A DNA stretch of 64,000 nucleotides from Ramlibacter sp. (GTDB lineage: Bacteria > Pseudomonadota > Gammaproteobacteria > Burkholderiales > Burkholderiaceae_C). The stretch spans positions 124,001-188,000 of the forward strand of contig JAHBZN010000001.1 in the NCBI GenBank assembly GCA_019635415.1, read 5' to 3'. A program made the translations under genes and the position numbers. Under the pieces are notes generated by a model that was not told the DNA's origin, searched no databases, and was given only the letters and a program-made list of their open reading frames with translations. Within the stretch, counting starts at the first letter, position 1, and the number at the start of each line of letters is the position of its first letter. Of this stretch, positions 45,429 through 53,458 are shown in pieces.

Positions 45429-45863
45429 TCAGTCCCCGGTGGCCCGGCGCTGCACGCAATCGATGTAGGCCTGGCCATCGGGCGGGCGGCCGGCGCGCTG
45501 GCTTTCCCAGAGCATCTGCCCCAGGCACTCCATGGCCTCATGGTGCGCGTCGTGCAGCGAGCCCCGGCGCGCGGCCAGCAGCTCCACAGCCTGCCGGATG
45601 CCCTGAGGCTGGTCGATGGAACACTGTTCGCTGATCGACAGGTGCATGGACAGGTGCAGGAACGGGTTGGTCCGGCCATCGTCACCCGCGTACTGGCGCT
45701 GCAGCGCGGTCTCGACATCGGCGAGGTCACCGTGGTATTCGGGATGCTCGGCCACCCATTGGCCGGCCAGCGTTTCCAGCGCTTCCATGGGCGCGCCGCT
45801 GCGGGTCTTGGCGTGGACGTCGCAGAAGAAGCGGCGGACGTCGGCTTGCGAGGGGCTGAACAT
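45429..45863 (-). CDS. DUF1841 family protein
   Basis: 144 residues matching DUF1841: FSPSQADVRRFFCDVHAKTRSGAPMEALETLAGQWVAEHPEYH, NPFLHLSMHLSISEQCSIDQPQGI and HDAHHEAMECLGQMLWESQRAGRPPDGQAYIDCV. The His-rich LHLSMHLS and HDAHHEAME segments could bind a metal, but the family function is unknown. It sits 26 bases upstream of tctD on the same strand; whether it is co-transcribed is unclear. Confidence 0.9.
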   Translation of the reverse strand: MFSPSQADVRRFFCDVHAKTRSGAPMEALETLAGQWVAEHPEYHGDLADVETALQRQYAGDDGRTNPFLHLSMHLSISEQCSIDQPQGIRQAVELLAARRGSLHDAHHEAMECLGQMLWESQRAGRPPDGQAYIDCVQRRATGD

Positions 45864-45978
45864 GGGCGCACAGCGTAGCAGATCAGCGGGCCGCGCACAG
45901 GGTCTCGGGGCGGCGTCCTACGGTGCGAAACCGCGGCCGGCCGCACCATGACGGGCATACCAACAAAGGAGAATCAGC

Positions 45979-46200
45979 ATGAACGCAGCAAGAATCACCG
46001 GCATCGTCCTGATCGTTCTGGGTCTGGCAGGCTTCTTCACCGGCGGCTTCAGCTTCACCAAGGACTCGACCAAGGCCGAGATCGGGCCGCTCAAGCTCCA
46101 GGTCCAGGAAAAGCAGGCCGTGAACGTGCCGCAGTGGCTGAGCATCGGCGCCATGGTGCTCGGCGCGGTGGTGCTGGTGGCGGGCTTTCGCAAGCCCTAG
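45979..46200 (+). CDS. Small two-helix membrane protein
   Basis: 73 residues: helix 1 ITGIVLIVLGLAGFFTGGF, a polar loop TKDSTKAEIGPLKLQVQEKQ and helix 2 WLSIGAMVLGAVVLVAGF. It starts at an ATG with an AAAGGAGAA ribosome site. This layout resembles small inner-membrane proteins common in Proteobacteria (DUF3185-like) whose function is unknown. It converges on the IclR regulator. Confidence 0.75.
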   Translation: MNAARITGIVLIVLGLAGFFTGGFSFTKDSTKAEIGPLKLQVQEKQAVNVPQWLSIGAMVLGAVVLVAGFRKP

Positions 46201-46207
46201 CCCGTCT

Positions 46208-47008
46208 TCAGGCCGGCTGCGACAGCAGGGCTGAAACCGTTCGCGCGCTGTCAAGCAGCGCAGGCAGCAATTGCTCCTGCGCTGTCTTGGCGTTGGTGCG
46301 ATTGGCCTGGCCGCTGATGTTGAGCGCCGCGATCACGCGGCCCGCCCGGTTGGTGATCGGCGCGGCCAGCGAAATCAACCCCTCTTCGAGTTCCTGGTTC
46401 ACGATGCACCAGCCCTGCCGGCGCACCTGCGCCACGCGGGTCAGCAGGGTGTCGATATCGGTCACCGTGTTGCGCGTGAGAGGCTGGCGGTCGGACGCTT
46501 CGAGCCGCGCCACGAGTTCCGCCTCGGGCAGGTCGGCCAGCAGCACGCGGCCCATGGAGGTGCAGTAGGCCGGCAGGCGCGAGCCCACGCCCAGGCTGAT
46601 GCTCATGATCTTGTGCGTGGGCACGCGCAGCACATAGACGATGTCGGTGGCGTCCAGCACCGCTGCCGAGCAGGACTCCTTGACCCGCGCCACCAGTGAC
46701 TCCATGACCGGCTCGGCGAGGTTCCAGATCGGCATGGAGGACAGGTAGGCAAACCCCAGATCCAGGATGCGCGGGGTCAGGCGGTACAGGCGCCCATCGG
46801 TCTGCACATAGCCCAGCGCCTGCAGGGTCAGCAGGATGCGCCGCGCACCGGCCCGCGTGAGGCCGCTGCGCTCGGCCACCTCGCTCAGGGTCTGCTGCGG
46901 GGCTTGCGCATTGAAGGAGCGGATGACCTCCAGCCCGCGAGCGAAGGACTGTACATAGCTGTCGCCGGGGCGCGGAGCGCCGTCGGTCCGGGGGGCTGCA
47001 TTTGCCAT
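46208..47008 (-). CDS. IclR family regulator of the maleylacetate/beta-ketoadipate operon
   Basis: 266 residues: N-terminal winged helix (QTLSEVAERSGLTRAGARRILLTLQALGYVQTDGRLYRLTPRIL) and IclR effector domain (CSAAVLDATDIVYVLRV, GSRLPAYCTSMGRVLLADL, QGWCIVNQELEEGLISLAAPI). This resembles PcaR/PcaU/CatR-type regulators that respond to beta-ketoadipate or protocatechuate. It is divergent from pcaI with repeated TTATACGAACA motifs between. Whether it is an activator or repressor cannot be told from sequence. Confidence 0.9.
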   Translation of the reverse strand: MANAAPRTDGAPRPGDSYVQSFARGLEVIRSFNAQAPQQTLSEVAERSGLTRAGARRILLTLQALGYVQTDGRLYRLTPRILDLGFAYLSSMPIWNLAEPVMESLVARVKESCSAAVLDATDIVYVLRVPTHKIMSISLGVGSRLPAYCTSMGRVLLADLPEAELVARLEASDRQPLTRNTVTDIDTLLTRVAQVRRQGWCIVNQELEEGLISLAAPITNRAGRVIAALNISGQANRTNAKTAQEQLLPALLDSARTVSALLSQPA

Positions 47009-47033
47009 GGTCGTGGCCTTCCTTTAAAATCCA

Positions 47034-47066
47034 TTATACGAACATTTGTTCTTTATACGAACAAAT
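47034..47066. promoter_or_regulatory. Operator repeats for the IclR regulator
   Basis: TTATACGAACA occurs at 47034-47044 and again at 47053-47063 (19-base spacing). Between them, GAACATTTGTTC (47040-47051) is a perfect 12-base palindrome. The block lies between the regulator start (47008) and the pcaI start (47092). IclR proteins of this type bind such repeated or palindromic sites overlapping promoters. Confidence 0.7.
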
Positions 47067-47091
47067 CAATGAATCCTAAAAAGGAGACGGC

Positions 47092-47808
47092 ATGATCAAC
47101 AAGGTGGCGGCTTCGGTCGCCGATGCCCTCGCTGGCACGCCCGACGGCGCGACGGTCATGATTGGCGGCTTCGGCACCGCAGGCATTCCCAATGAGCTGA
47201 TCGACGGCCTGATCGCCCAGGGTGCGAAAGACCTCACGGTGGTCAACAACAACGCCGGCAATGGCGAGGCCGGGCTGGCGGCCCTGCTGGCCGCCGGGCG
47301 GGTGCGAAAGATCATCTGCAGCTTCCCGCGCCAGGCCGACAGCCAGGTGTTTGACGGCCTGTACCGCAGCGGCCGGCTCGAACTGGAGCTGGTGCCCCAG
47401 GGCAACCTGTCGGAACGCATCCGTGCCGCAGGTGCCGGCATAGGCGCCTTCTTCACACCCACGGGCTTCGGCACGGAGCTGGCCCTGAACGCCGATGGCA
47501 CGCCCAAGGAAACCCGCGTGATCAACGGCCGCCCGTATGTGCTGGAGTACCCCATTCATGGCGACCTGGCACTCATCAAGGCAGAGCGCGGCGACCGCTG
47601 GGGCAACCTGACCTATCGCAAGACGGCGCGCAACTTCGGCCCCAGCATGGCCATGGCATGCCGGCGCACGGTGGCCAGCGTGCACGAGATCGTCGAGCTG
47701 GGGGCGCTCGATCCCGAAACCATCGTCACCCCGGCGATCTTCGTGAGCCAGGTGGTGAGGGTCGAACGGCAGGCCACGCAGGCCGGCGGCTTCAGAAAGG
47801 TGGCCTGA
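47092..47808 (+). CDS. pcaI: 3-oxoadipate CoA-transferase subunit A
   Basis: 238 residues, alpha subunit of a class I CoA-transferase: MIGGFGTAGIPNELIDGLIAQG, then LEYPIHGDLALIKAERGDRWGNLTYRKTARNF. With PcaJ it transfers CoA from succinyl-CoA to 3-oxoadipate. The start follows AAGGAG. One base separates it from the B subunit. First gene of a four-gene operon divergent from an IclR regulator. Confidence 0.92.
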   Translation: MINKVAASVADALAGTPDGATVMIGGFGTAGIPNELIDGLIAQGAKDLTVVNNNAGNGEAGLAALLAAGRVRKIICSFPRQADSQVFDGLYRSGRLELELVPQGNLSERIRAAGAGIGAFFTPTGFGTELALNADGTPKETRVINGRPYVLEYPIHGDLALIKAERGDRWGNLTYRKTARNFGPSMAMACRRTVASVHEIVELGALDPETIVTPAIFVSQVVRVERQATQAGGFRKVA

Positions 47809-47809
47809 G

Positions 47810-48463
47810 ATGAGCTGGACCCGACGCACAAAAGACCAACTGGCCGCCCGTGTGGCCCAGGACATTCCCGAGGGCGCGACCGTCAACCTCGGCATCGGCC
47901 AGCCGACGCTGGTGGCCAACCACATTCCAGCCAGCCGCGAAGTGCTTCTGCACAGCGAAAACGGCCTGCTCGGCATGGGGCCCGCTCCCGCCGCGGGGGA
48001 GGAGGACTACGACCTCATCAATGCCGGCAAGCAGCCGGTCACGCTGCTGCCCGGGGGCTCCTACTTTCATCACACCGACAGCTTTGCCATGATGCGCGGG
48101 GGGCACCTGGACATCTGCGTGCTCGGCGCCTTCCAGGTCAGCGAGAAGGGCGACCTCGCCAACTGGCACACCGGCGAGAAGGACGCCATTCCCGCTGTCG
48201 GAGGCGCCATGGACCTGGCGGTGGGCGCAAAGCAGACCTGGGTCATGATGGACCTGCTGACCAAGCAGGGGGGAAGCAAGATCGTGCGCGAATGCAGCTA
48301 CCCGCTGACCGGCCTGGCCTGCGTCAAGCGCATCTACACCGACGTGGCCACGCTCGATGTCACGCCCGGCGGGCTGCGCTGCGTGGACCGGGTGGAGGGC
48401 CTGAGCCAGGCCGCGCTGGAGCAGCTCATCGGTCTGCCCCTGCTCGGTGCGGAGGCCGCCTGA
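47810..48463 (+). CDS. pcaJ: 3-oxoadipate CoA-transferase subunit B
   Basis: 217 residues, beta subunit: VNLGIGQPTLVANHI and the active-site SENG (S49-G52), where Glu50 forms the acyl-CoA thioester intermediate, followed by LLGMGPAP. It also shows GGHLDICVLGAFQVSEKGDLANWH and GAKQTWVMMDLLTKQGGSKIV. Its TGA overlaps the ATG of the maleylacetate reductase (TGATG), tying the CoA transfer step to production of its substrate. Confidence 0.93.
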   Translation: MSWTRRTKDQLAARVAQDIPEGATVNLGIGQPTLVANHIPASREVLLHSENGLLGMGPAPAAGEEDYDLINAGKQPVTLLPGGSYFHHTDSFAMMRGGHLDICVLGAFQVSEKGDLANWHTGEKDAIPAVGGAMDLAVGAKQTWVMMDLLTKQGGSKIVRECSYPLTGLACVKRIYTDVATLDVTPGGLRCVDRVEGLSQAALEQLIGLPLLGAEAA

Positions 48464-49530
48464 TGCGCAGCTTCATCTTCAACGGCCAACCGTCGCGCGT
48501 GGTGTTCGGCGCCGGTGCCCTCCAGCACCTGGAACGCGAGATCGAGGCCCTGGGGGCGCGGCGCGCACTGGTGCTCTCAACGCCACAGCAGGCCCCCCAG
48601 GCCCAGGCCATCGCCGATCGACTGGGCCCACGGGCCGCGGGCATCTTTCCACACGCGGTGATGCATGTGCCGATGGAAACCGCCCGCCAGGCGCGCGAGG
48701 AAGCCGCCCGCCTTGGCGCGGACTGCGCCGTTGCGCTGGGCGGCGGCTCCACCACCGGACTGGGCAAAGCCATTGCCCTGGATTCGGGTTTGCCGATCCT
48801 GGCCATCCCGACCACCTATGCCGGCAGCGAGATGACGCCTATCTATGGCCTCACGGAGGGGGGTCTCAAGAAGACCGGCCGGGACCCGCGCGTGCTGCCG
48901 CGCACCGTGATCTACGACCCCGAACTCACGCTCACGCTGCCGGTGGGGCTGAGCATCACCAGCGGCATGAACGCCATCGCCCATGCGGCCGAGGGCCTGT
49001 ACGCGCAGGACAGCAACCCCGTGATGGACCTGATGGCCGAAGAGGGCATTGCCGCGCTGGCCAGGGCGCTCCCGGCGATCCGTACCGATCCGGCCGACGT
49101 GCAGGCCCGCGGGGACGCGCTGTACGGCGCTTGGCTGTGCGGTGCCGTGCTGGGCAATGTGGGCATGTCCCTGCACCACAAGCTGTGCCACACCCTGGGA
49201 GGCAGCTTCAACCTGCCGCATGCCGAAGTGCACACCGTGGTCCTGCCCCAGGCCATGGCCTTCAACGCCGCCGCCGCTCCTCAGGCCATGCAGCGCGTCG
49301 CGCGGGCCCTCAAGGCGCCGACGGCGGCGGCCGGCCTGTTCGACCTGGCCCGTGACAACGGCGCCCCGGTGGCGCTGCGGGACCTGGGCATGCAACTGCA
49401 GGACCTGGACCGCGCTGCCGACATCGCCGTGAGCAACCCGTACTGGAACCCCCGGCCCATCGGCGCGGCCCAGCGCGATGACATCCGCGCGCTGCTGCAG
49501 CGTGCGTACGATGGCACCCGACCCGAATGA
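48463..49530 (+). CDS. Maleylacetate reductase
   Basis: 355 residues of the iron-alcohol-dehydrogenase fold: VVFGAGALQHLEREIEALGARRALVLSTP, cofactor loop CAVALGGGSTTGLGKAIAL, IPTTYAGSEMTPIYGLTEGGLKKTGRDPRVLP (the maleylacetate reductase pattern), GMNAIAHAAEGLYA and the metal or catalytic region LHHKLCHTLGGSFNLPHAEVHTVVLP. It reduces maleylacetate to 3-oxoadipate with NAD(P)H. The start at 48463 overlaps pcaJ. This places the operon downstream of hydroxyquinol, chlorocatechol or resorcinol ring cleavage; no ring-cleavage dioxygenase is in the window. Confidence 0.92.
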   Translation: MRSFIFNGQPSRVVFGAGALQHLEREIEALGARRALVLSTPQQAPQAQAIADRLGPRAAGIFPHAVMHVPMETARQAREEAARLGADCAVALGGGSTTGLGKAIALDSGLPILAIPTTYAGSEMTPIYGLTEGGLKKTGRDPRVLPRTVIYDPELTLTLPVGLSITSGMNAIAHAAEGLYAQDSNPVMDLMAEEGIAALARALPAIRTDPADVQARGDALYGAWLCGAVLGNVGMSLHHKLCHTLGGSFNLPHAEVHTVVLPQAMAFNAAAAPQAMQRVARALKAPTAAAGLFDLARDNGAPVALRDLGMQLQDLDRAADIAVSNPYWNPRPIGAAQRDDIRALLQRAYDGTRPE

Positions 49531-49555
49531 ACCCCGAACCCAAGGAGACTTCCCC

Positions 49556-50758
49556 ATGACCCAAGCTTTCATCTGCGACGCGATCCGCACCCCGTTCGGT
49601 CGCTACGGCGGTGCGCTCAGCAGCGTGCGCACCGACGACCTCGGCGCCATCCCGCTCAAGGCGCTGATGGCGCGCAACCCCCGGGTGGACTGGCAGGCCG
49701 TGACCGATCTGATCTACGGCTGCGCCAACCAGGCGGGCGAGGACAACCGCAATGTCGGCCACATGGCGTCGTTGCTGGCGGGGCTGCCGACCGACCTTCC
49801 CGGCGCCACCATCAACCGGCTGTGTGGATCCGGGCTCGACGCGATCGGCACCGCGGCGCGCGCTATCAAGGCCGGCGAGGCCGCGATGATGATCGCCGGT
49901 GGCGTGGAGAGCATGAGCCGCGCCCCCTTTGTCATGCCCAAGGCCGAGACGGCGTTCAGCCGTGCCAACGCGGTGTACGACACCACGATTGGCTGGCGCT
50001 TCGTCAACAAGCTCATGAAAGCACAGTACGGCGTTGACTCCATGCCCGAGACCGCCGAGAACGTGGCCACCGACTACCGCATCGAGCGCGAGGCACAGGA
50101 CCGCATGGCGTTGGCCAGCCAGCTCAAGGCCGTGGCGGCGCAGAAAGCCGGCCATCTTGCCGCCGAGATCACGCCTGTGACCATCCCCCAGAAGAAGGGC
50201 GATGCCGTGGTCGTGAGCCAGGACGAACACCCGCGCGAGACCAGCCTGGAAGCGCTGGCCCGGCTGAAAGGGGTGGTCAGGCCCGAAGGCACCGTGACGG
50301 CCGGCAACGCAAGCGGCGTGAACGATGGCGCCTGCGCATTGCTGCTGGCCGACGAGGCCAGCGCCGCGAAGCATGGCCTGACCCCGCGCGCGCGGGTGGT
50401 GGGCATGGCCACGGCCGGCGTGGCGCCGCGCATCATGGGCATCGGCCCGGCGCCAGCCACGCAGAAAGTGCTGGCGCTGACCGGCCTGAAGCTCGAGCAG
50501 ATGGATGTGATCGAACTCAACGAAGCCTTTGCCGCGCAGGGCCTGGCCGTGCTGCGCACGCTGGGCCTGCAGGACGACGACCCGCGCGTCAACCGCTGGG
50601 GCGGCGCCATTGCGCTGGGCCACCCGCTGGGTGCCAGCGGCGCCCGGCTGGCCACGACGGCGGTCAGCCAGCTGCACCAGGCCGGCGGCCGCTATGCGCT
50701 GTGCACCATGTGCATCGGCGTGGGCCAAGGCATCGCCCTCATTCTCGAGCGGGTGTGA
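49556..50758 (+). CDS. pcaF: 3-oxoadipyl-CoA thiolase
   Basis: 400-residue thiolase: acylated Cys 90 in NRLCGSGLDAIGTAARAI, ESMSRAPFVMPK, VIELNEAFAAQGLAVLR, GGAIALGHPLGASGARL with the catalytic His, and CTMCIGVGQGIALILE with the second Cys. It cleaves 3-oxoadipyl-CoA to succinyl-CoA and acetyl-CoA. Opening residues AFICDAIRTPFGRYGGALSSVRTDDL match PcaF rather than general acetoacetyl-CoA thiolases. Last gene of the operon, 25 bases after the reductase, preceded by AAGGAG. Confidence 0.93.
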   Translation: MTQAFICDAIRTPFGRYGGALSSVRTDDLGAIPLKALMARNPRVDWQAVTDLIYGCANQAGEDNRNVGHMASLLAGLPTDLPGATINRLCGSGLDAIGTAARAIKAGEAAMMIAGGVESMSRAPFVMPKAETAFSRANAVYDTTIGWRFVNKLMKAQYGVDSMPETAENVATDYRIEREAQDRMALASQLKAVAAQKAGHLAAEITPVTIPQKKGDAVVVSQDEHPRETSLEALARLKGVVRPEGTVTAGNASGVNDGACALLLADEASAAKHGLTPRARVVGMATAGVAPRIMGIGPAPATQKVLALTGLKLEQMDVIELNEAFAAQGLAVLRTLGLQDDDPRVNRWGGAIALGHPLGASGARLATTAVSQLHQAGGRYALCTMCIGVGQGIALILERV

Positions 50759-50763
50759 GGCTT

Positions 50764-50830
50764 TTGCTCCTGTTTTAATAGCAAGCAGTGGCCGTCCTGA
50801 AAGGGCTACAGCCACTTTTCATTGAAAACC
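50764..50830. repeat. Dispersed Comamonadaceae-type intergenic element, copy 3
   Basis: TTGCT and AGCAA arms around a T-rich loop, then about 20 bases, then AAAGGGCTACAGCC and a TTTTCATTGAAAACC end. The AAGGGCTACAGCC block is identical to copy 1. It lies directly after the pcaF stop and could mark the end of that transcript. Confidence 0.6.
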
Positions 50831-50842
50831 AGGTTTTCGACC

Positions 50843-51703
50843 ATGCACATTCACCTGATTGGCGCCGGCAAGATGGGCTTGCCCATGGCCACGCACTTCC
50901 TCAAGGCGGGCCACCAGGTCAGCGTCTCGGACCCGAGTCCGCAGCGCCTGGCGCTGGCGCGTGCGGCCGGGCTGGCCGTGGCCGACGATCCCGCAGCCCT
51001 GGCCGGGGCGCAGGTGATCTTTTCTTCACTGCCGCATGACGCCGCATTGCGCGAGGTGGGCGCGCAGGTGGCGCGGCACGCCACGCGTGGCGCGACGTTC
51101 GTGGACACCAGCACGGTCTCGCAGGCGGTTTCAGCGGAGGTGGCCGGGGTCTGCGCGGCGGCGGGCGTGCACTACCTGCGCACCACGGTGTCGGGCAACA
51201 ACAAGATGGCGGAGGCGGCCCAGCTCACCGTCATGGCCTCGGGGCCGCGCGAGGTGTACGACAGCCTGCTGCCGCTGCTGACCCTGCTCGGGCCCCACCA
51301 GTTCTGGCTGGGTGAGGGCGAGCAGGCCCGCCTCATGAAGCTGGTCGTCAACCTGCTGATCGCGCAGACCAGCGCCATGCTCGCCGAGGCGCTGACGCTG
51401 GGCCAGAAGGGCGGCCTGGCCTGGCGCGACCTGTGGGAGGTGCTGGGGGCCAGCGCCGTGGCTTCGCCCATCCTCAAGGCCAAGGCCGTGCAACTCAAGG
51501 AGCGCGACTTTGACGCCACCTTCACCGTGCCCCAGATGCTCAAGGACGTGGACCTGATCCTCGGCGAGGGCGCCCAGGCCCAGGTGCCGTTGCCCCAGGT
51601 GGCCCTCACGCGCCAGACGCTGCAGGCCGCGCAGGCGCAGGGCTTCAGCGACGAGGACTACGCCGCCATCATCAAGGTCGTGGAGGCCAGCGCCGCGCTG
51701 TAG
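50843..51703 (+). CDS. NAD(P)-dependent oxidoreductase, 3-hydroxyisobutyrate dehydrogenase family
   Basis: 286 residues: a Rossmann start HLIGAGKMGLPMATHFL (GxGxxG), FSSLPHDAALREVG, the substrate loop RTTVSGNNKMAEAAQLTVMASG and the catalytic-Lys helix RLMKLVVNLLIAQTSAMLAEAL. The family reduces or oxidises short beta-hydroxy acids (3-hydroxyisobutyrate, tartronate semialdehyde). The usual substrate tetrad STSG...GGxxGA is altered to VSGNNKMAEA, so the substrate may be unusual. ATG 50843 gives the proper N-terminus. It is separated from pcaF by a dispersed element. Confidence 0.85.
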   Translation: MHIHLIGAGKMGLPMATHFLKAGHQVSVSDPSPQRLALARAAGLAVADDPAALAGAQVIFSSLPHDAALREVGAQVARHATRGATFVDTSTVSQAVSAEVAGVCAAAGVHYLRTTVSGNNKMAEAAQLTVMASGPREVYDSLLPLLTLLGPHQFWLGEGEQARLMKLVVNLLIAQTSAMLAEALTLGQKGGLAWRDLWEVLGASAVASPILKAKAVQLKERDFDATFTVPQMLKDVDLILGEGAQAQVPLPQVALTRQTLQAAQAQGFSDEDYAAIIKVVEASAAL

Positions 51704-51712
51704 CGCGGGCGT

Positions 51713-52567
51713 TCAGTCGCCCCCCGGCGGGCCGGCCAGCAGGCGCAGCCGGGCGCGCCAGCCCTGGGTGTCTCGCAGGTCGCGGCCCAGCTGCAGCCAG
51801 CCGTGCAGGCCGATGCGTAGCGGGTTGTAGCTGTACAGCGGCTGCGTCAGCCCGTAGCGGATGACCACGTCGGGGCGCTCGGCCTGGAAGGTGCCGAACA
51901 GGCGGTCAAACACGATCAGCACGCCGCCGAAGTTGCGGTCCAGGTACTCCGGGTTGCTCGCGTGGTGTACCCGGTGGTGCGAGGGCGTGTTGAGCACCCA
52001 TTCGAGCGGCCCCAGCCGCGGGATCCATGGGGCGTGCAGCCAGAACTGGTAGAGCAGGTTCAGCGCCACGACGGCCAGCACCACGCCCGGCGCAAAGCCC
52101 AGCCACACCAGCGGGGCAAAGAACAGGGCCGAGCCCGTGAGCTTGCCAGTCCAGCCCAGGCGCAGGGCCGAAGCCAGCGTCAGCTCGTTGGGCGAATGGT
52201 GCACGCAGTGTGTGGCCCAGAACCAGCGCACGCGATGCGCTGTCCGGTGGTACCAGTAGTAGAGGAACTCCTGGCCGACGAACAGCAGGGCAAAACTGGC
52301 CACCGAATCCAGGGGCAGGTGAGTCAGCGGGTGGGCCGCGGCCCCGCCCAGCACCGGAGCCGCCGCGCTCAGGCCCAGCGCATCGACGGCCCGGCGGCCG
52401 ATCACGTCCCCCACAGTCGCTGCGTAGGCCCTCCAGTCGTACGGCTGGCGGCGTCGCCAGGTCAGCACGCAGCCCTCGAGCGTGCTGGCCAGCAGCACGA
52501 CGAGCGGCAGCGCCAGCAGCCAGGGCAGGACCTTTGGCGGCAACGGTTGAAGCAGGTCCGGGCTCAT
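51713..52567 (-). CDS. Sterol desaturase / fatty acid hydroxylase superfamily protein
   Basis: 284 residues with about four to five membrane helices and the three histidine boxes of the di-iron membrane oxygenases: HRTAH, HCVHH and HHRVHH, plus NPEYLDRNFGG after the last box. The bacterial family hydroxylates or desaturates lipids or carotenoids; the exact reaction is not predictable. It converges on the oxidoreductase gene with a 9-base gap. ATG 52567 avoids an Arg-rich unrelated extension. Confidence 0.88.
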   Translation of the reverse strand: MSPDLLQPLPPKVLPWLLALPLVVLLASTLEGCVLTWRRRQPYDWRAYAATVGDVIGRRAVDALGLSAAAPVLGGAAAHPLTHLPLDSVASFALLFVGQEFLYYWYHRTAHRVRWFWATHCVHHSPNELTLASALRLGWTGKLTGSALFFAPLVWLGFAPGVVLAVVALNLLYQFWLHAPWIPRLGPLEWVLNTPSHHRVHHASNPEYLDRNFGGVLIVFDRLFGTFQAERPDVVIRYGLTQPLYSYNPLRIGLHGWLQLGRDLRDTQGWRARLRLLAGPPGGD

Positions 52568-52584
52568 GGCAGCCGAAGGGCGTG

Positions 52585-52926
52585 TCAGGCGCCGCCGCAC
52601 ACGGGGCGCAGCTGCGCAGCGTGGGATTTCACACATTCGCGCAGGCCGGCCTGCCCCGCGCCGGCGCACAGTTGCCGGACCTGCTCGCTGCAACGGCTCA
52701 GCGTGCCCAACTGGGCCTTGCAGGCGGGTTGCAGTTCGGCTTCGTGCTGCCGCAGGCAGTCGACCACACCGCCGCTGCCGGGCTTGACCGAGGCGCAGAA
52801 CGTCTGGTGGTCGGCCCGGCAGGCACTGAACAGGGCCGGCCCGCTACGGGCCTGTGCCGGGCCCGCGCCGGCGAACGCGAGGGTGGCCAGCATCAGCAGG
52901 GCCCAGGATCGTGCAATGGGTGTCAT
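52585..52926 (-). CDS. Secreted Cys-rich repeat protein
   Basis: 113 residues with a signal peptide (ARSWALLMLATLAFAGAGPAQA). The mature part has paired cysteines at regular spacing (CRADHQTFCA, DCLRQHEAELQPACKAQL, RCSEQVRQLCAG, ECVKSHAAQLRPVC), the pattern of the Golgi-apparatus/FGFR Cys-rich repeat found in small bacterial periplasmic proteins. Likely a disulfide-stabilised helical repeat; function unknown. It sits in a two-gene set divergent from a CpxRA-like two-component system. Confidence 0.8.
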   Translation of the reverse strand: MTPIARSWALLMLATLAFAGAGPAQARSGPALFSACRADHQTFCASVKPGSGGVVDCLRQHEAELQPACKAQLGTLSRCSEQVRQLCAGAGQAGLRECVKSHAAQLRPVCGGA

Positions 52927-52940
52927 GGCGGGGCGGCCGG

Positions 52941-53324
52941 TCACGGTTGGCGGGTCACGGTGACGCTGCTGCTCTGGCCCTGTGGCCCGGTCACGGTGGT
53001 CTCGGAGCCGGTGTCGGTGCGTGCCGTCGTGCGGCTCAGCGTCTGGCCGTTGGGGCCGGTGCGCGAGGCCGTGGTGCCGGTGGCCGAGCGATCCACCAGG
53101 CGGGAGCGGGTCTTGCCGTTGGGGCCTGTGGTGGTGCTGCTGACGTCACCTTTCAGGCGGCTCACGTCGCGGCTCGCGGTGCGGCCCTGGCTGCCCGTGA
53201 TGTCGGTGTGGCGCGTGCGTGCCTGGGCCTGGCCGGTGATCAGGAGCAGGGCGCAGGCACTGGCGGCGGCCAGCAGGGCGGCGCGCCGCGGGGCGCTGGA
53301 GGAAGATCTGGAAATGGGGGCCAT
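52941..53324 (-). CDS. Secreted Thr/Gly-rich repeat protein
   Basis: 127 residues with a Sec signal (PRRAALLAAASACALLLITGQAQA). The mature region is built from short repeats TGPNGKTRSR, TGPNGQTLSR, TGPQGQSSSV separated by Thr-rich stretches with no Cys or hydrophobic core, so it is probably disordered. Proteins with this TGPxGQT repeat are common in Burkholderiales but of unknown role. It lies directly upstream of the Cys-rich gene and 134 bases from the divergent response regulator. Confidence 0.75.
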   Translation of the reverse strand: MAPISRSSSSAPRRAALLAAASACALLLITGQAQARTRHTDITGSQGRTASRDVSRLKGDVSSTTTGPNGKTRSRLVDRSATGTTASRTGPNGQTLSRTTARTDTGSETTVTGPQGQSSSVTVTRQP

Positions 53325-53458
53325 GAGAGTGTCCTTTCAATGTGATGACCTCCATTGAACGCCCGGGCGCCGCCGCCACGCGTCACATCGCGCGACGAAA
53401 TGCGACAGTTCTGAAACATGGCCGTCGTGGCATGGTAGGCCGCCCTACACTCGGGCCC

